Below are positions 35,118 to 46,041 of a stretch of DNA of 64,000 nucleotides, piece after piece. Both the position numbers and the translations under genes were made by a program. The notes beneath the pieces are model-generated. The model was given only the letters and a program-made list of their open reading frames with translations. It was not told the origin of the DNA and made no database searches. Within the stretch, counting starts at the first letter, position 1. Every line of letters begins with the position of its first letter. This DNA is from Allobrachymonas denitrificans DSM 15123 (GTDB lineage Bacteria > Pseudomonadota > Gammaproteobacteria > Burkholderiales > Burkholderiaceae_C). The stretch lies in the NCBI RefSeq assembly GCF_900110225.1, contig NZ_FOCW01000001.1:248001-312000 (forward strand), read 5' to 3'.

Positions 35118-36209
35118 ATGGCCACTGCCAAGAAACCGGCTACCCCCAAGACCACCGCTGCCAAGGCGGACGACACCACCACTGCCACCACCGCCACCAC
35201 CGCCACCACCGCCACCACCGCCACCGCCACCGCCACCACCGCCACCGCCACCACCGCCACCGCCAAACCGGCGGCCGCGCGCAAGACCACGGTGGCCAGT
35301 AGCGCTGCTGCGACTGCGGTGAAGACCGCTGCGCCGGCAAGGGCGGCTGCTGCCAGCAAGCCTGCGGCGAGTACCAAGGCGGCCGCGCCCAAGGCCGCAG
35401 CGAAGCCCGCCACGTCGGCGGCCAGCAAGGCGAAAGCCGGCGGTGCCAAGAGTGCAACGGCTGCTGCAAGCGCAGCTCCCGCCAAGGCAGCGACGCCTGC
35501 CAAAGCGACGGCGAAGCCTGCTGCCAGCAAGGCGGCAGCCAAGCCCGCGGCAGCCAGCGCGACTGCCACCAAGTCCCCCGCAGCCAGCAAGGCTACCACC
35601 AAGCCCGCCGCAAACAGCAAGACAGCGGCTGCAGCTACACCCGCCGCCGCCAAGGTAAGCACGACCAAGGCTGCTGCAAGCAAGACGACTGCGGCAGCGA
35701 AGCCTGCCGCATCTGCTGCCAAGACGGCAGGCGCCACCAAGGCAGCTACAGCTGCGGTGAAAGCCGCACCTGCCAAGGCAGCGCCGAAGGCGACAGCCAC
35801 CCGGACAACAGCCGACAACAAAGCAACTGCCACCAAGGCAGCAGCAGGCAAGGCCGCCGCCAACCCGGCAGCCAGCGCTGACGCGGTGGCCAAACCGGCT
35901 GCGAAGAAGGCGGTCGCCCCGGCCAAGGCAGCAGGCACTGCCGCTTCAACCAAGGCCAGCGCAACAGCTTCCAGGACCACGGCCAAGGCTGCGACTGCCA
36001 AGCCGGCTGCAACGAAGGCTGCGGCACCCAAGGCAGCGGCACCCAAGGCAGCGGCACCCAAGGCAGCTGCCGCCAAGAAACCCGCCACCCGCACGGGCGC
36101 CAGCAAGGCAGCAACGCCCAAGGCCGCTGCTCCGAAGGCCGCTCCCGCAGCCAAGACCCAGCTCAACCCGCAGGCGGCCTGGCCGTTCCCGTCCGGCCGC
36201 AAGCCCTGA
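35118..36209 (+). CDS. Histone H1-like Ala/Lys-rich DNA-binding protein (AlgP/HC1 type)
   Basis: A 363-residue protein made almost entirely of Ala, Lys, Thr and Pro, with repeated A-A-K-P-A and K-A-A-A-P-K units. It ends LNPQAAWPFPSGRKP, a tail typical of histone H1-like proteins in Comamonadaceae. Near residues 20-52 the Lys/Pro pattern is replaced by a Thr/Ala run encoded by an imperfect trinucleotide repeat. Such proteins bind DNA or RNA nonspecifically and compact the nucleoid. AAGGAGACCCTG precedes the ATG. Repeats make the length likely to vary between strains. Confidence 0.88.
   Translation: MATAKKPATPKTTAAKADDTTTATTATTATTATTATATATTATATTATAKPAAARKTTVASSAAATAVKTAAPARAAAASKPAASTKAAAPKAAAKPATSAASKAKAGGAKSATAAASAAPAKAATPAKATAKPAASKAAAKPAAASATATKSPAASKATTKPAANSKTAAAATPAAAKVSTTKAAASKTTAAAKPAASAAKTAGATKAATAAVKAAPAKAAPKATATRTTADNKATATKAAAGKAAANPAASADAVAKPAAKKAVAPAKAAGTAASTKASATASRTTAKAATAKPAATKAAAPKAAAPKAAAPKAAAAKKPATRTGASKAATPKAAAPKAAPAAKTQLNPQAAWPFPSGRKP
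35173..35263 (+). repeat. Imperfect ACC/GCC trinucleotide repeat inside the histone-like gene
   Basis: About 90 bases of ACC and GCC triplets in 6- and 9-base units (ACCACCGCC, GCCACC) encode Thr-Thr-Ala and Thr-Ala runs. The reading frame is kept by triplet changes. Confidence 0.9.
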
Positions 36210-36280
36210 ACGCAGACGCTTCAGGGCTCTGATGCGTTGACATGATTCGGGTGCCGTTGGCAAGCGCGGCGCCCGGAGTT

Positions 36281-36318
36281 GCCGCTTTCATCCGCAGGGA
36301 GGAAGGCGGCTTTGTTGT
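36281..36318 (+). terminator. Weak terminator-like hairpin after the histone-like gene
   Basis: GCCGCTTTCATCC (36281-36293) can pair with GGAGGAAGGCGGC (36298-36310) with two non-Watson-Crick positions, followed by TTTGTTGT. It lies between converging genes. Confidence 0.5.
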
Positions 36319-36354
36319 GCCTGAAGCAGCATCTCAGGCAGATGCCACCGGGGA

Positions 36355-37260
36355 TCAGCAGGCAGCGACAGCCTCAGCGTCCACCTGGTAGTTCTGCGGC
36401 CCGCGATGCGCCACCTTGAGCGCACCCATGTAGTTGCCCAGACGCGCACAGCGCACCAGATCCCAGCCCTGTTCCAGCCCGTGCAGCAGCGCGCCGCGCC
36501 AGGCATCGCCACAGCCGGTGGGATCAACCACGGCTGTCGGAGCTACAGGCGGTACCACTTCACAATTGCCATCACGCCAGACTTCGCAGCCGGCCTCGGC
36601 CAGCGTCACCACCAGGCCACGCAGCTGGCGCGACAGCGCCGCACGGTCGTAGCCCAGCTTTTCGCACAGCAGCAGGGCTTCGTACTCGTTCAGCGTGGTC
36701 CAGGTCGCCAGATCGATCAGGCGCTGCAGTTCCTCTGCATTGAACAGCGGCATCCCCTGGCCCGGATCGAACACGAAGGGAATGCCGGCCGCATGCAGCT
36801 GTTCGGAGTGCTGCTGCATGGCTTCCTTGCCGTTGGGCGACACGATGGCCACGGCAATCGGCTTGTCCTGCGGCACCGGATTCAGATGCGCCTGGGCCAT
36901 GGCACCGGGGTGGAAAGCGGTGATTTGGTTCTGGCGGTTGTCCGTCACGATGGTGCACTGGGCCGTGTAGCAGTCCTGGGCCACGGCAATGTGCTCGGTG
37001 GAAATGCCGAGCTGGCGCAGACGCTCCAGATAGTGCCCGCCATCCTGTCCCACAGTGGCCAGCGGCAGCGGCGTGCCCCCGAGCTGGCGCACGGCGTAGG
37101 CGATATTGCCGGCGCAGCCGCCGTAATCGCTGCGCATCTGCGGCGTCAGAAAGGACACGCTCAGCTTGTCGAGCTGGTCGGGCAGGATGTGCTCGGCAAA
37201 GTGGCCGCCGAATTCGAGGATGTGGTCAAAGGCGACGGAGCCGGAAATCAGGATGGACAT
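36355..37260 (-). CDS. PfkB-family carbohydrate/nucleoside kinase (adenosine kinase-like)
   Basis: A 301-residue ribokinase-fold protein. The first PfkB signature GGCAGNIAYAVRQLGG is near residues 47-62. The second, with the catalytic aspartate, is VVDPTGCGDAWRGALLHG. The N-terminal ISGSVAFDHILEF and closing LGNYMGALKVAHRG match proteins annotated as adenosine kinase or uncharacterised PfkB kinases in Burkholderiales. Phosphoryl transfer from ATP to a sugar or nucleoside is certain at family level; the substrate is a guess. It lies 198 bases downstream of prmA on the same strand. Confidence 0.88.
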   Translation of the reverse strand: MSILISGSVAFDHILEFGGHFAEHILPDQLDKLSVSFLTPQMRSDYGGCAGNIAYAVRQLGGTPLPLATVGQDGGHYLERLRQLGISTEHIAVAQDCYTAQCTIVTDNRQNQITAFHPGAMAQAHLNPVPQDKPIAVAIVSPNGKEAMQQHSEQLHAAGIPFVFDPGQGMPLFNAEELQRLIDLATWTTLNEYEALLLCEKLGYDRAALSRQLRGLVVTLAEAGCEVWRDGNCEVVPPVAPTAVVDPTGCGDAWRGALLHGLEQGWDLVRCARLGNYMGALKVAHRGPQNYQVDAEAVAAC

Positions 37261-37371
37261 GGGTCAGAACGGAAAAGCCGGGCAATGCCGGGTCAGACAG
37301 GAGAAAAGGGAGTGGGGGCAGGGGAGACGCCGGGAGCCCGGTGGGGACTCCTGGCATCCTGTGGCGGCTGC

Positions 37372-37407
37372 CGCAAGAGCGGCAAGAGCCGCAAGAGCCG
37401 CAAGTAC
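37372..37407. repeat. Four tandem copies of a 9-bp unit (CGCAAGAGC)
   Basis: The units are CGCAAGAGC, GGCAAGAGC, CGCAAGAGC and CGCAAGTAC in the 198-base gap between the PfkB kinase and prmA. Both strands give short Arg/Lys/Ser or Cys/Gly-rich readings that I do not regard as genes. Confidence 0.8.
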
Positions 37408-37458
37408 GCACGCGAGGCCTGCAAGTTGTGCTGCGGAGCGTCACTGCCTAATGGGCGT

Positions 37459-38370
37459 TCAGGCCGGCTTGCGCCCCGTCATCAGGATCCAGCCGTCTTC
37501 GCTGTCGGCCACCTCCAGCGCAATATAGGGCGCATAGGCTTGCTTCAACTCGTCGGCCTGGCGCTCCAGAATACCGGCCAGCACGAGATGGCCACCGGCA
37601 GCCACATGCGCCACCAGCAGCGGCGCCAGCACCTTCAGCGGCGTGGCCAGAATGTTGGCCAGCACGGTCTGGTAGCGGCCGTTGGCCGGGTCCACCAGAT
37701 CCGGCAGGCCGGCGTTCAGCGTCACATGGTTGCTGTCGGCGTTGATGCGCGTCGATTCCACTGCGGCCGGGTCGATGTCCACCGCATCGATCTGCGTGGC
37801 ACCGAATTTGGCCGCACCGATCGCCAGAATGCCCGAGCCGCAGCCATAGTCCAGCACCGTGCCCAGCTTGCCTGCATCGCCCGGCTGGCCGTTGCGCGCA
37901 ATCCAGCGCAAGCACATGCGCGTGGTGGGATGGGTGCCGGTGCCAAAGGCCAGACCCGGATCCAGACGGATCACCTGCTTCGCCTCCGCAGGCGGCTCGT
38001 GCCAGCTCGGCACGATCCAGAACTCCTGCGTGATGTCCACCGGCGCGAACTGCGACTGCGTCAGGCGCACCCAGTCCTGCTCGGGCACGTTCTGCACGCC
38101 CACGATGGTGGATCCGCCAAAGAAGTCCTGCAACTGCAACAGGCGCGCCGCCTCACGTGCCGGCTCCTCCTGCGCAAACAGGGCGACCAGCAGCGAGCGC
38201 TGCCAGCCCTCGCGCGGCGCCGGCATGCCCGGCTCGCCGAACAGCGGCTGCTCGGCTTCGGTATGGGCGTCGGCATCTTCCACCGACACGCTCAGTGCGT
38301 CCAGCGCATCCAGCGCTTCGCAGATCACGTCGACATCGGCTTCGGGACAGAGCAGGCGCAGTTCGTACAT
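37459..38370 (-). CDS. prmA: Ribosomal protein L11 methyltransferase
   Basis: Trimethylates ribosomal protein L11 using S-adenosylmethionine. The 303-residue protein has the L11-binding N-terminal domain (MYELRLLCPEADVDVICEALD). The SAM site follows: LDYGCGSGILAIGAAKFGA, with AFGTGTHPTTRMCL just before it. The VLANILATPL motif equals the N-P-P-Y-like catalytic loop (N-I-L) of PrmA. It is complete and of normal length. It follows accC by 65 bases with a terminator-like hairpin between, and the accB-accC-prmA order is classic in proteobacteria. Confidence 0.96.
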   Translation of the reverse strand: MYELRLLCPEADVDVICEALDALDALSVSVEDADAHTEAEQPLFGEPGMPAPREGWQRSLLVALFAQEEPAREAARLLQLQDFFGGSTIVGVQNVPEQDWVRLTQSQFAPVDITQEFWIVPSWHEPPAEAKQVIRLDPGLAFGTGTHPTTRMCLRWIARNGQPGDAGKLGTVLDYGCGSGILAIGAAKFGATQIDAVDIDPAAVESTRINADSNHVTLNAGLPDLVDPANGRYQTVLANILATPLKVLAPLLVAHVAAGGHLVLAGILERQADELKQAYAPYIALEVADSEDGWILMTGRKPA

Positions 38371-38394
38371 GGCAACCTCGGGGTATCAATCAGG

Positions 38395-38419
38395 AAAAAG
38401 ACCCGCTCGGAGGCGGGTC
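38395..38419 (-). terminator. Intrinsic terminator between accC and prmA
   Basis: On the minus strand GACCCGC (38419-38413) pairs with GCGGGTC (38406-38400), followed by TTTTT (38399-38395). It lies just after accC and may set accBC apart from prmA, though read-through is likely. Confidence 0.8.
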
Positions 38420-38435
38420 GTAGCAGGTGGCAGGA

Positions 38436-39791
<1,356 letters not shown>

Positions 39792-39964
39792 GCGTGTTTC
39801 TCCTGCCGCTCCCGACCTCCTGGCGCCGCACTGTGCGGCGCGGGGGAGTGGCCTGCCCGGCCAGTTTCAGGGGTCTCTGCGGCAAAGCACCGGGCGCTCA
39901 GGCGGGCTGCGGTGCATCCAGGGCAGGAAGTGCCGCCAGCCATCGGGCCGGCAGCGGAAAGGAC

Positions 39965-40435
39965 TTACTCGATGGTGAACAGCGGCTGGCCGAACTCGAC
40001 GGCATCGCCGTTCTCGCACAGGATCTGCGTCACGGTGCCGGCCTTGTCGGCCTCGATCTCGTTCAGGATCTTCATGGCTTCGACGATGCACAGGGTATCG
40101 CCTTCCTTGACGGTGCTGCCCACTTCGACGAAGGGCTTGGCGCCGGGGCTGCTGGCACGGTAGAAGGTGCCCACCATGGGAGACTTGACGCTGTGGCCGG
40201 CCGGAGCAGCGGCCGCAGCGGGTTCGGCAGCGGCTGCCGGGGCTGCTGCAGGTGCGGCCGGAGCAGCTGCCATCGGCATGGCCTGCTGCATGGGCATCAT
40301 GGGCGCGTAGCCCTGCACCATGGCGCCGCCGCCCTTGACGATGCGAACCTTGCCCTCGGCTTCGGTGATTTCGAGTTCGGAAACGTTGGATTCAGACACC
40401 AGATCAATCAGGGTCTTGAGTTTGCGTAGGTCCAT
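39965..40435 (-). CDS. accB: Biotin carboxyl carrier protein of acetyl-CoA carboxylase
   Basis: A 156-residue carrier. The N-terminal domain (1-35) is followed by a Pro/Ala-rich linker (about 55-80) and the biotinyl domain. The attachment lysine is K122 in [13 protein letters not shown]. The linker lets the domain swing between carboxylase and transferase. It starts an operon with accC. The 191-base gap upstream (40436-40626) should hold the promoter. Confidence 0.96.
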   Translation of the reverse strand: MDLRKLKTLIDLVSESNVSELEITEAEGKVRIVKGGGAMVQGYAPMMPMQQAMPMAAAPAAPAAAPAAAAEPAAAAAPAGHSVKSPMVGTFYRASSPGAKPFVEVGSTVKEGDTLCIVEAMKILNEIEADKAGTVTQILCENGDAVEFGQPLFTIE

Positions 40436-40626
40436 GTGGGTCTTTCAGGCTGTAGGCTGCGTTAACGTCGAAATGTAGCGTAAAACCACGCATCTTCGGT
40501 GATTTTTCGTCAATCATGCGCCAAGTTGTGCTTGCGCAATCGCAGCGGGAGGAATCCGGGTACAGGCGTGTGCTGGACGCACGGCACTGGATATGCGGCT
40601 ATTTTACCCGCAGATGGCTTCCGTAA

Positions 40627-41196
40627 TTATGATTTTGCCACTTGCACCAGTCCGGCCCAGCGCGTGAGCGTCTTCTGGTCCACCTCGCCGAGGCGGTGTT
40701 CCAGGGCCTCGCCCTCGGCATTGAACAGCACGCTGAAGGGCAGGGCATTGCGGTTGTTGCCCAGCGGCTGGGCCAGTCCCATGCCGGCATCGCCCGCCAG
40801 CAGCACCGGAAAATCCAGTGGGCGGCCACGCAGGAAACGCTGCACGGCTTCCGGCCGGTCGACAGCAATACCGAGCATTTGCAGGCCGTTATCGCGATGT
40901 TGCTGGTAGAAGGCATCCAGCAGGGGCAGCTCGCGGATGCAGGGCGGGCACCAGGTGGCCCAGAAGTTCACCAGCAGGGGCTTGCCACGGAAAGTCTCGA
41001 GCGCCACCGTGCCGTCGCCCTGGGGCGGCGCAAGACGATGGCTCCACCAGTCAGATGGGGGTTGCGGCACCGAAGGCGTGGCGCCAAATCGCCAGGCCGC
41101 CACACCGGCTGCGCCCAGACCGGCCGCTGCCACCGCCCATCCCAGCCAGCCACGACGCGTTGGAGAGGAGGCGGGGGCTTTCTTGGACGATGTCAT
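40627..41196 (-). CDS. TlpA-like membrane-anchored thiol-disulfide oxidoreductase
   Basis: A 189-residue thioredoxin-fold protein with an uncleaved or cleaved N-terminal membrane segment (about 17-35), placing the domain in the periplasm. The active site is C83-P-P-C86 in NFWATWCPPC, and the cis-proline loop region is NALPFSVLFNAEG. TlpA/ResA proteins reduce disulfides, for example for cytochrome c assembly. It lies downstream of mpl and an unknown gene, 32 bases after the latter, so the three probably share a transcript. Confidence 0.9.
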   Translation of the reverse strand: MTSSKKAPASSPTRRGWLGWAVAAAGLGAAGVAAWRFGATPSVPQPPSDWWSHRLAPPQGDGTVALETFRGKPLLVNFWATWCPPCIRELPLLDAFYQQHRDNGLQMLGIAVDRPEAVQRFLRGRPLDFPVLLAGDAGMGLAQPLGNNRNALPFSVLFNAEGEALEHRLGEVDQKTLTRWAGLVQVAKS

Positions 41197-41228
41197 GGCG
41201 ATAGGAGATGAATCAGGTCAGAAGAGGG

Positions 41229-41825
41229 CTAGCTGGCTGCGTCCGGCTGCATGCGCTCGCGCAACTGGGCCGCATTGCCGCGCGGACGGCGGCCCTGGCT
41301 GTCAGGCTGCAGGGCACCGCGCTGGGCGAGCGTATCGTTCACCAGCAGATGCACGCCCACATCCTCGCCCAGGCCTTCGCACCAGGCATGAATGCTCAGC
41401 GCGTCGGTCGCACCTTGCAGCCCGCTTACACGGGTTGCCTCATAGTCTACACCTTGATTAAGTAACACGATTTCTACGGCTTTTGGATCATCGCTGAACA
41501 GCTGCAGGTAGATATCGCTCAGGCGTGTGGCCGTGCCATGCCAGATGGCGCCGCCGATCAGGGGCTGGAACTCCTGCAGCCGGTCCATCCAGACCAGTGC
41601 CAGATCGCGCAGGGCGGCCAGTTCGGCCGGCTGGGTGTCGGCGCAGAACAGCGCGATGTACTCGCGCACCGCGGCTTCCAGCGACTCGTTGTCGGGCAGA
41701 GCGGTGCGGGCCGGCAGCTTCAGCTGCTTGACGGCCCGGTGCTTGGCCGCCCCGTATTCCAGCCCTTCTTCCACCACCAGACGGGCTGCCGTCTGCAGCA
41801 GCTCCGTCTCAAGCAGGCCGTTCAT
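41229..41825 (-). CDS. Conserved-looking hypothetical protein between mpl and tlpA
   Basis: A 198-residue soluble, mostly helical protein with no signal peptide. Notable stretches are EEGLEYGAAKHRAVKQL, GGAIWHGTATRLSDIYLQLFSDDP and VEIVLLNQGVDYE. The combination of a GGxxxHGTATRLSD-like loop and D-P-K-A-V-E-I strand recalls minimal nucleotidyltransferase folds, but this is only an impression. It starts three bases after the mpl stop, so it is translated with mpl. No function is assigned. Confidence 0.8.
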   Translation of the reverse strand: MNGLLETELLQTAARLVVEEGLEYGAAKHRAVKQLKLPARTALPDNESLEAAVREYIALFCADTQPAELAALRDLALVWMDRLQEFQPLIGGAIWHGTATRLSDIYLQLFSDDPKAVEIVLLNQGVDYEATRVSGLQGATDALSIHAWCEGLGEDVGVHLLVNDTLAQRGALQPDSQGRRPRGNAAQLRERMQPDAAS

Positions 41826-41828
41826 GGC

Positions 41829-43247
41829 TCAGCCCCTGGTGGCCAGTTGTTCCAGCAGTTGGCCGTGGATGCCGCCAAAGCCGCCATTGCTCATGCACAG
41901 CACATGGTCGCCTGGGCGCGCGGCTGCCAGCACCTGGGCGATGGCAGAGGGCACATCGGTTGCAACCTGTGCACGCGCGCCCATCTCGGCCAGCGCTTCG
42001 CCGGCATCCCAGTCCAGCCCGCCGCTGTGGCAGATGGCCAGATCGGCCTGTTCCAGGCTCCAGGGCAGCTGCGACTTCATGGTGCCCAGCTTCATGGTGT
42101 TGCTGCGCGGCTCGAACACGGCCAGGATGCGGTCGTCCTTGCGGCCTTCGGCATCCAGCTTGCGGCGCAGGCCGTCCACGGTGGTGCGGATGGCGGTCGG
42201 ATGGTGTGCAAAGTCGTCGTACACGGTGATCAGGCCACCGTCGCGCTCCACGGTGCCGCGCACTTCCATGCGGCGGCGGGCGTTGGCAAAACGGCCCAGG
42301 GCCTCGGCCGCCACGGCAGGGTCCACACCCACATGGGCGGCTGCGGCAATGGCTGCCAGCGCGTTGAGCTGGTTGTGCACGCCGCTCCAGGCCCATTGCA
42401 CGCGGCCCACCGGCTTGCCCTGGTGCAGCACGGCAAAGTCATGCGGCTCGCCTTCGGCGGTGTAGTCGCTCACGGCGCTGCCAAAGGTCTGCACCGGACT
42501 CCAGCAGCCCTGATGCAGCACGCGCGTCAGCGATTCTTCCAGCCCGTTGGCCACCACGCAGCCGGTGGAGGGCACGGTACGCACCAGATGGTGGAACTGG
42601 CGCTCGATGGCGGCCAGGTTGTCGAAGATGTCGGCGTGGTCGAATTCGAGGTTGTTCAGGATGGCCGTGCGCGGGCGATAGTGCACGAACTTGCTGCGCT
42701 TGTCGAAGAAGGCCGTGTCGTATTCGTCGGCCTCGATCACGAAGTAGTTGCGCGCATGGCCCGGCACCACTTCACCCAGACGGGCAGACACGCCAAAGTT
42801 CAGCGGTACGCCCCCCACCAGAAAGCCCGGCTGCAGGCCGGCAGCTTCCAGCACCCAGGCCAGCATGGCGCTGGTGGTGGTCTTGCCGTGCGTGCCGGCC
42901 ACGGCCAGCACATGGCGGCCCTGCAGCACATGCTCGGACAGCCACTGTGGCCCGCTGGTATACGGCAGGCCCTGATCCAGAATCGCTTCCATCAGCGGGA
43001 ACTTGGGCGTGCCATCGTCCAGCCGGGCGCGGCTGACCACGTTGCCGATGACGTACATGTCGGGCTGCAGCGCAGTCTGGTCGGCGCCGAAGCCTTCGAT
43101 CAGGTCGATGCCGAGCGCGCGCAACTGGTCGCTCATGGGCGGATAGACGCCGGCGTCGCAACCGGTGACCTTGTGACCCGCCTCGCGGGCGAGCGCCGCG
43201 ACACCGCCCATGAAGGTGCCGCAAATGCCGAGAATGTGGATATGCAT
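41829..43247 (-). CDS. mpl: UDP-MurNAc:L-Ala-gamma-D-Glu-meso-DAP ligase (murein peptide ligase)
   Basis: Reattaches the recycled tripeptide to UDP-MurNAc, saving de novo synthesis. The 472-residue Mur-ligase starts MHIHILGICGTFMGG; this start was chosen over upstream ATGs at 43256 and 43271. It has the ATP loop AVAGTHGKTTTSAM, the ENLL-type central domain (EYDTAFFDKRSKFVH) and the C-terminal DDFAHHPTAIR. The GxFMGG opening separates Mpl from MurC. It pairs logically with AmpD at 29.2 kb, which releases the tripeptide. Confidence 0.95.
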   Translation of the reverse strand: MHIHILGICGTFMGGVAALAREAGHKVTGCDAGVYPPMSDQLRALGIDLIEGFGADQTALQPDMYVIGNVVSRARLDDGTPKFPLMEAILDQGLPYTSGPQWLSEHVLQGRHVLAVAGTHGKTTTSAMLAWVLEAAGLQPGFLVGGVPLNFGVSARLGEVVPGHARNYFVIEADEYDTAFFDKRSKFVHYRPRTAILNNLEFDHADIFDNLAAIERQFHHLVRTVPSTGCVVANGLEESLTRVLHQGCWSPVQTFGSAVSDYTAEGEPHDFAVLHQGKPVGRVQWAWSGVHNQLNALAAIAAAAHVGVDPAVAAEALGRFANARRRMEVRGTVERDGGLITVYDDFAHHPTAIRTTVDGLRRKLDAEGRKDDRILAVFEPRSNTMKLGTMKSQLPWSLEQADLAICHSGGLDWDAGEALAEMGARAQVATDVPSAIAQVLAAARPGDHVLCMSNGGFGGIHGQLLEQLATRG

Positions 43248-43286
43248 GGCTGGCATTGTAGGCGCTGCCAACCCTGCCAGCCGGCC

Positions 43287-43676
43287 TCAGGAAAAGTCCG
43301 GCGCCATGTCCTGCGGGGGGTGCTGGTCCAGCCAGGCCTGCTCCTCGGGCGTGAACACGCGCGAGCGGGTATGGAAGGCCTTGCCGGTCGGCTCCTCCAG
43401 CGAGAAGGTGCCGCCACGTCCGTCGATCACGTCGAGGATCAGTTGCGTGTGCTTCCAGGTCTCGAACTGGGTCTTGCTGATGTAGAAGGGCACGCCGCCC
43501 ACTTCGCCCAGCTTCAGATCGCGGATGCCGACGGTGAGGTCGGTGGGCAGGTAGCAGTTGGCCGCGCTGTTGTCGCAGCAGCCGCCGGACTGGTGGAACA
43601 TCAGCTCGCCATGTTCCTGCTGCAGTTGCCGGATCAGCGCCAGCGCTTCGGGGGTGGCAATGACACGTTCGACCAT
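43287..43676 (-). CDS. DUF779 protein associated with aldehyde dehydrogenase
   Basis: A 129-residue protein with FHQSGGCCDNSAANCY, GGVPFYISKTQFETWKHTQLILDV and a C-terminal SLEEPTGKAFHTRSRVFT. The Cys-Cys and nearby Cys suggest a metal or redox site. DUF779 genes are well known beside AcoD/ExaC-type aldehyde dehydrogenases, exactly as here. The biochemical role is unknown. It lies 154 bases after aldehyde dehydrogenase copy 2, with three hairpins between. Confidence 0.9.
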   Translation of the reverse strand: MVERVIATPEALALIRQLQQEHGELMFHQSGGCCDNSAANCYLPTDLTVGIRDLKLGEVGGVPFYISKTQFETWKHTQLILDVIDGRGGTFSLEEPTGKAFHTRSRVFTPEEQAWLDQHPPQDMAPDFS

Positions 43677-43695
43677 GATGTGCTCCTCGTTGTTG

Positions 43696-43820
43696 GCCCC
43701 GGGCAGCCCCGGGGCGAACTGGCCGGCGACGACTCCCCCGCAGGAGAGTAGTCGCCGGCTGCAGGCAACTTGCCCGGCGCTCCCGTCCCCGATCAGGGCA
43801 AGGCGCGGGAGCGCCCGGGC
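43696..43820. repeat. Three successive hairpins between aldehyde dehydrogenase 2 and DUF779
   Basis: Inverted repeats: GCCCCGG/CCGGGGC (43696-43715); GCCGGCGACGACT with AGTAGTCGCCGGC (43722-43759, one mismatch); GCCCGGCGCTCCCG with CGGGAGCGCCCGGGC (43772-43820, one-base bulge). None has a T-run, so they are not standard terminators. They fill almost the whole 154-base gap. Confidence 0.8.
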
Positions 43821-43830
43821 GGCTGCGACC

Positions 43831-45351
<1,521 letters not shown>

Positions 45352-45382
45352 GGCTGGTCTCCTGTCTGAAAAGGAAAGGAAG

Positions 45383-45411
45383 CCCTGCACGAACAGCACG
45401 TCCGTGCAGGG
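45383..45411. repeat. Perfect inverted repeat upstream of aldehyde dehydrogenase 2
   Basis: CCCTGCACG (45383-45391) and CGTGCAGGG (45403-45411) are exact complements around 11 bases, 32-60 bases upstream of the ATG. On the minus strand it is followed by a CTTCCTTTCC tract. It could be a terminator for the upstream gene or an operator/leader hairpin. Confidence 0.6.
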
Positions 45412-45528
45412 TCAGGATCCAGCATAGCGGCAGACGTTTGCTGCGTGTCCGCCTTTCAGGGAAAGTCCCGAGCAGCGAAATGCAAGCGTCTGCAAGCGCG
45501 CCCGTCTGCAGGGGCGCGCGTCAGGACA

Positions 45529-45840
45529 TCAGAAGGAGATGGCGGTGTTCTCGGCGTCGATGACGATCACGTCCTTGGCCAGGGCCGCGCGGGCTGCGCT
45601 GGCGAAGGACTGGGCCCAATCGGCATTGGCAAAGCCGCTGGGACCGGCAGCCTGGGCCACGCGCACCACCTTGTCGGCGTTCAGCACCTTGCCGGAGCCG
45701 CGAATCGGTTCGCATTCCATGCGCGTGAACTCGCCGTCCAGCCACTGGCGTGCGGCGTGGGAATCCATCTGCGGCACGTGTTCCAGCGGCAGCACGAATT
45801 CGTCGCGCGCATTGAATTTGACCTTGAGTTCGCTTTGCAT
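45529..45840 (-). CDS. Small hypothetical protein upstream of aldehyde dehydrogenase 2
   Basis: A 103-residue acidic soluble protein starting MQSELKVKFNARDEF. It has no membrane segment; segments such as WLDGEFTRMECEPIRG and DVIVIDAENTAISF look structured. The start was placed at 45840, since the preceding frame has no protein character; GGAGAC lies 5 bases upstream. I do not recognise the family. It is 177 bases from aldehyde dehydrogenase 2 on the same strand. Confidence 0.7.
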   Translation of the reverse strand: MQSELKVKFNARDEFVLPLEHVPQMDSHAARQWLDGEFTRMECEPIRGSGKVLNADKVVRVAQAAGPSGFANADWAQSFASAARAALAKDVIVIDAENTAISF

Positions 45841-45992
45841 GGTTGTCTCCGGAATATGTTCTGGTGTGAGGCGTGCCGCAGCCATGGAATGGCCGGCAAT
45901 GTAAAAGAGCATACCATCTGACGACAATTAGCGCAGGGTCGACAAGGGCTTTGCAGGATAGGAAAAACCCTAGAAGTAGCGCTTTTGCAGAA

Positions 45993-46028
45993 GAAAAAAG
46001 CGCCAGCCCGACAATTGGCTGGCGCTTT
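45993..46028 (-). terminator. Intrinsic terminator of aroG
   Basis: On the minus strand AAAGCGCCAGCC (46028-46017) pairs exactly with GGCTGGCGCTTT (46008-45997), then TTTT continues. It is 13 bases after the aroG stop. Confidence 0.92.
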
Positions 46029-46041
46029 CCGGTCTTTGGTA

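Noticed and set aside
37226-37444. Small minus-strand frame with CGSCGSCRSCGS cysteine pattern, resembling a zinc-ribbon protein
   Set aside because: The cysteine pattern is produced by the 9-bp tandem repeat. There is no ribosome site, and it overlaps the PfkB kinase start.
41538-43751. 737-codon plus-strand frame across mpl and DUF779
   Set aside because: Antisense to mpl, an unknown gene and DUF779, all with clear motifs or operon context.
45412-45480. Second sigma-54 promoter upstream of aldehyde dehydrogenase 2
   Set aside because: Only a GG-N10-GC skeleton is found at about 45439-45452 (minus strand) without the flanking consensus bases.
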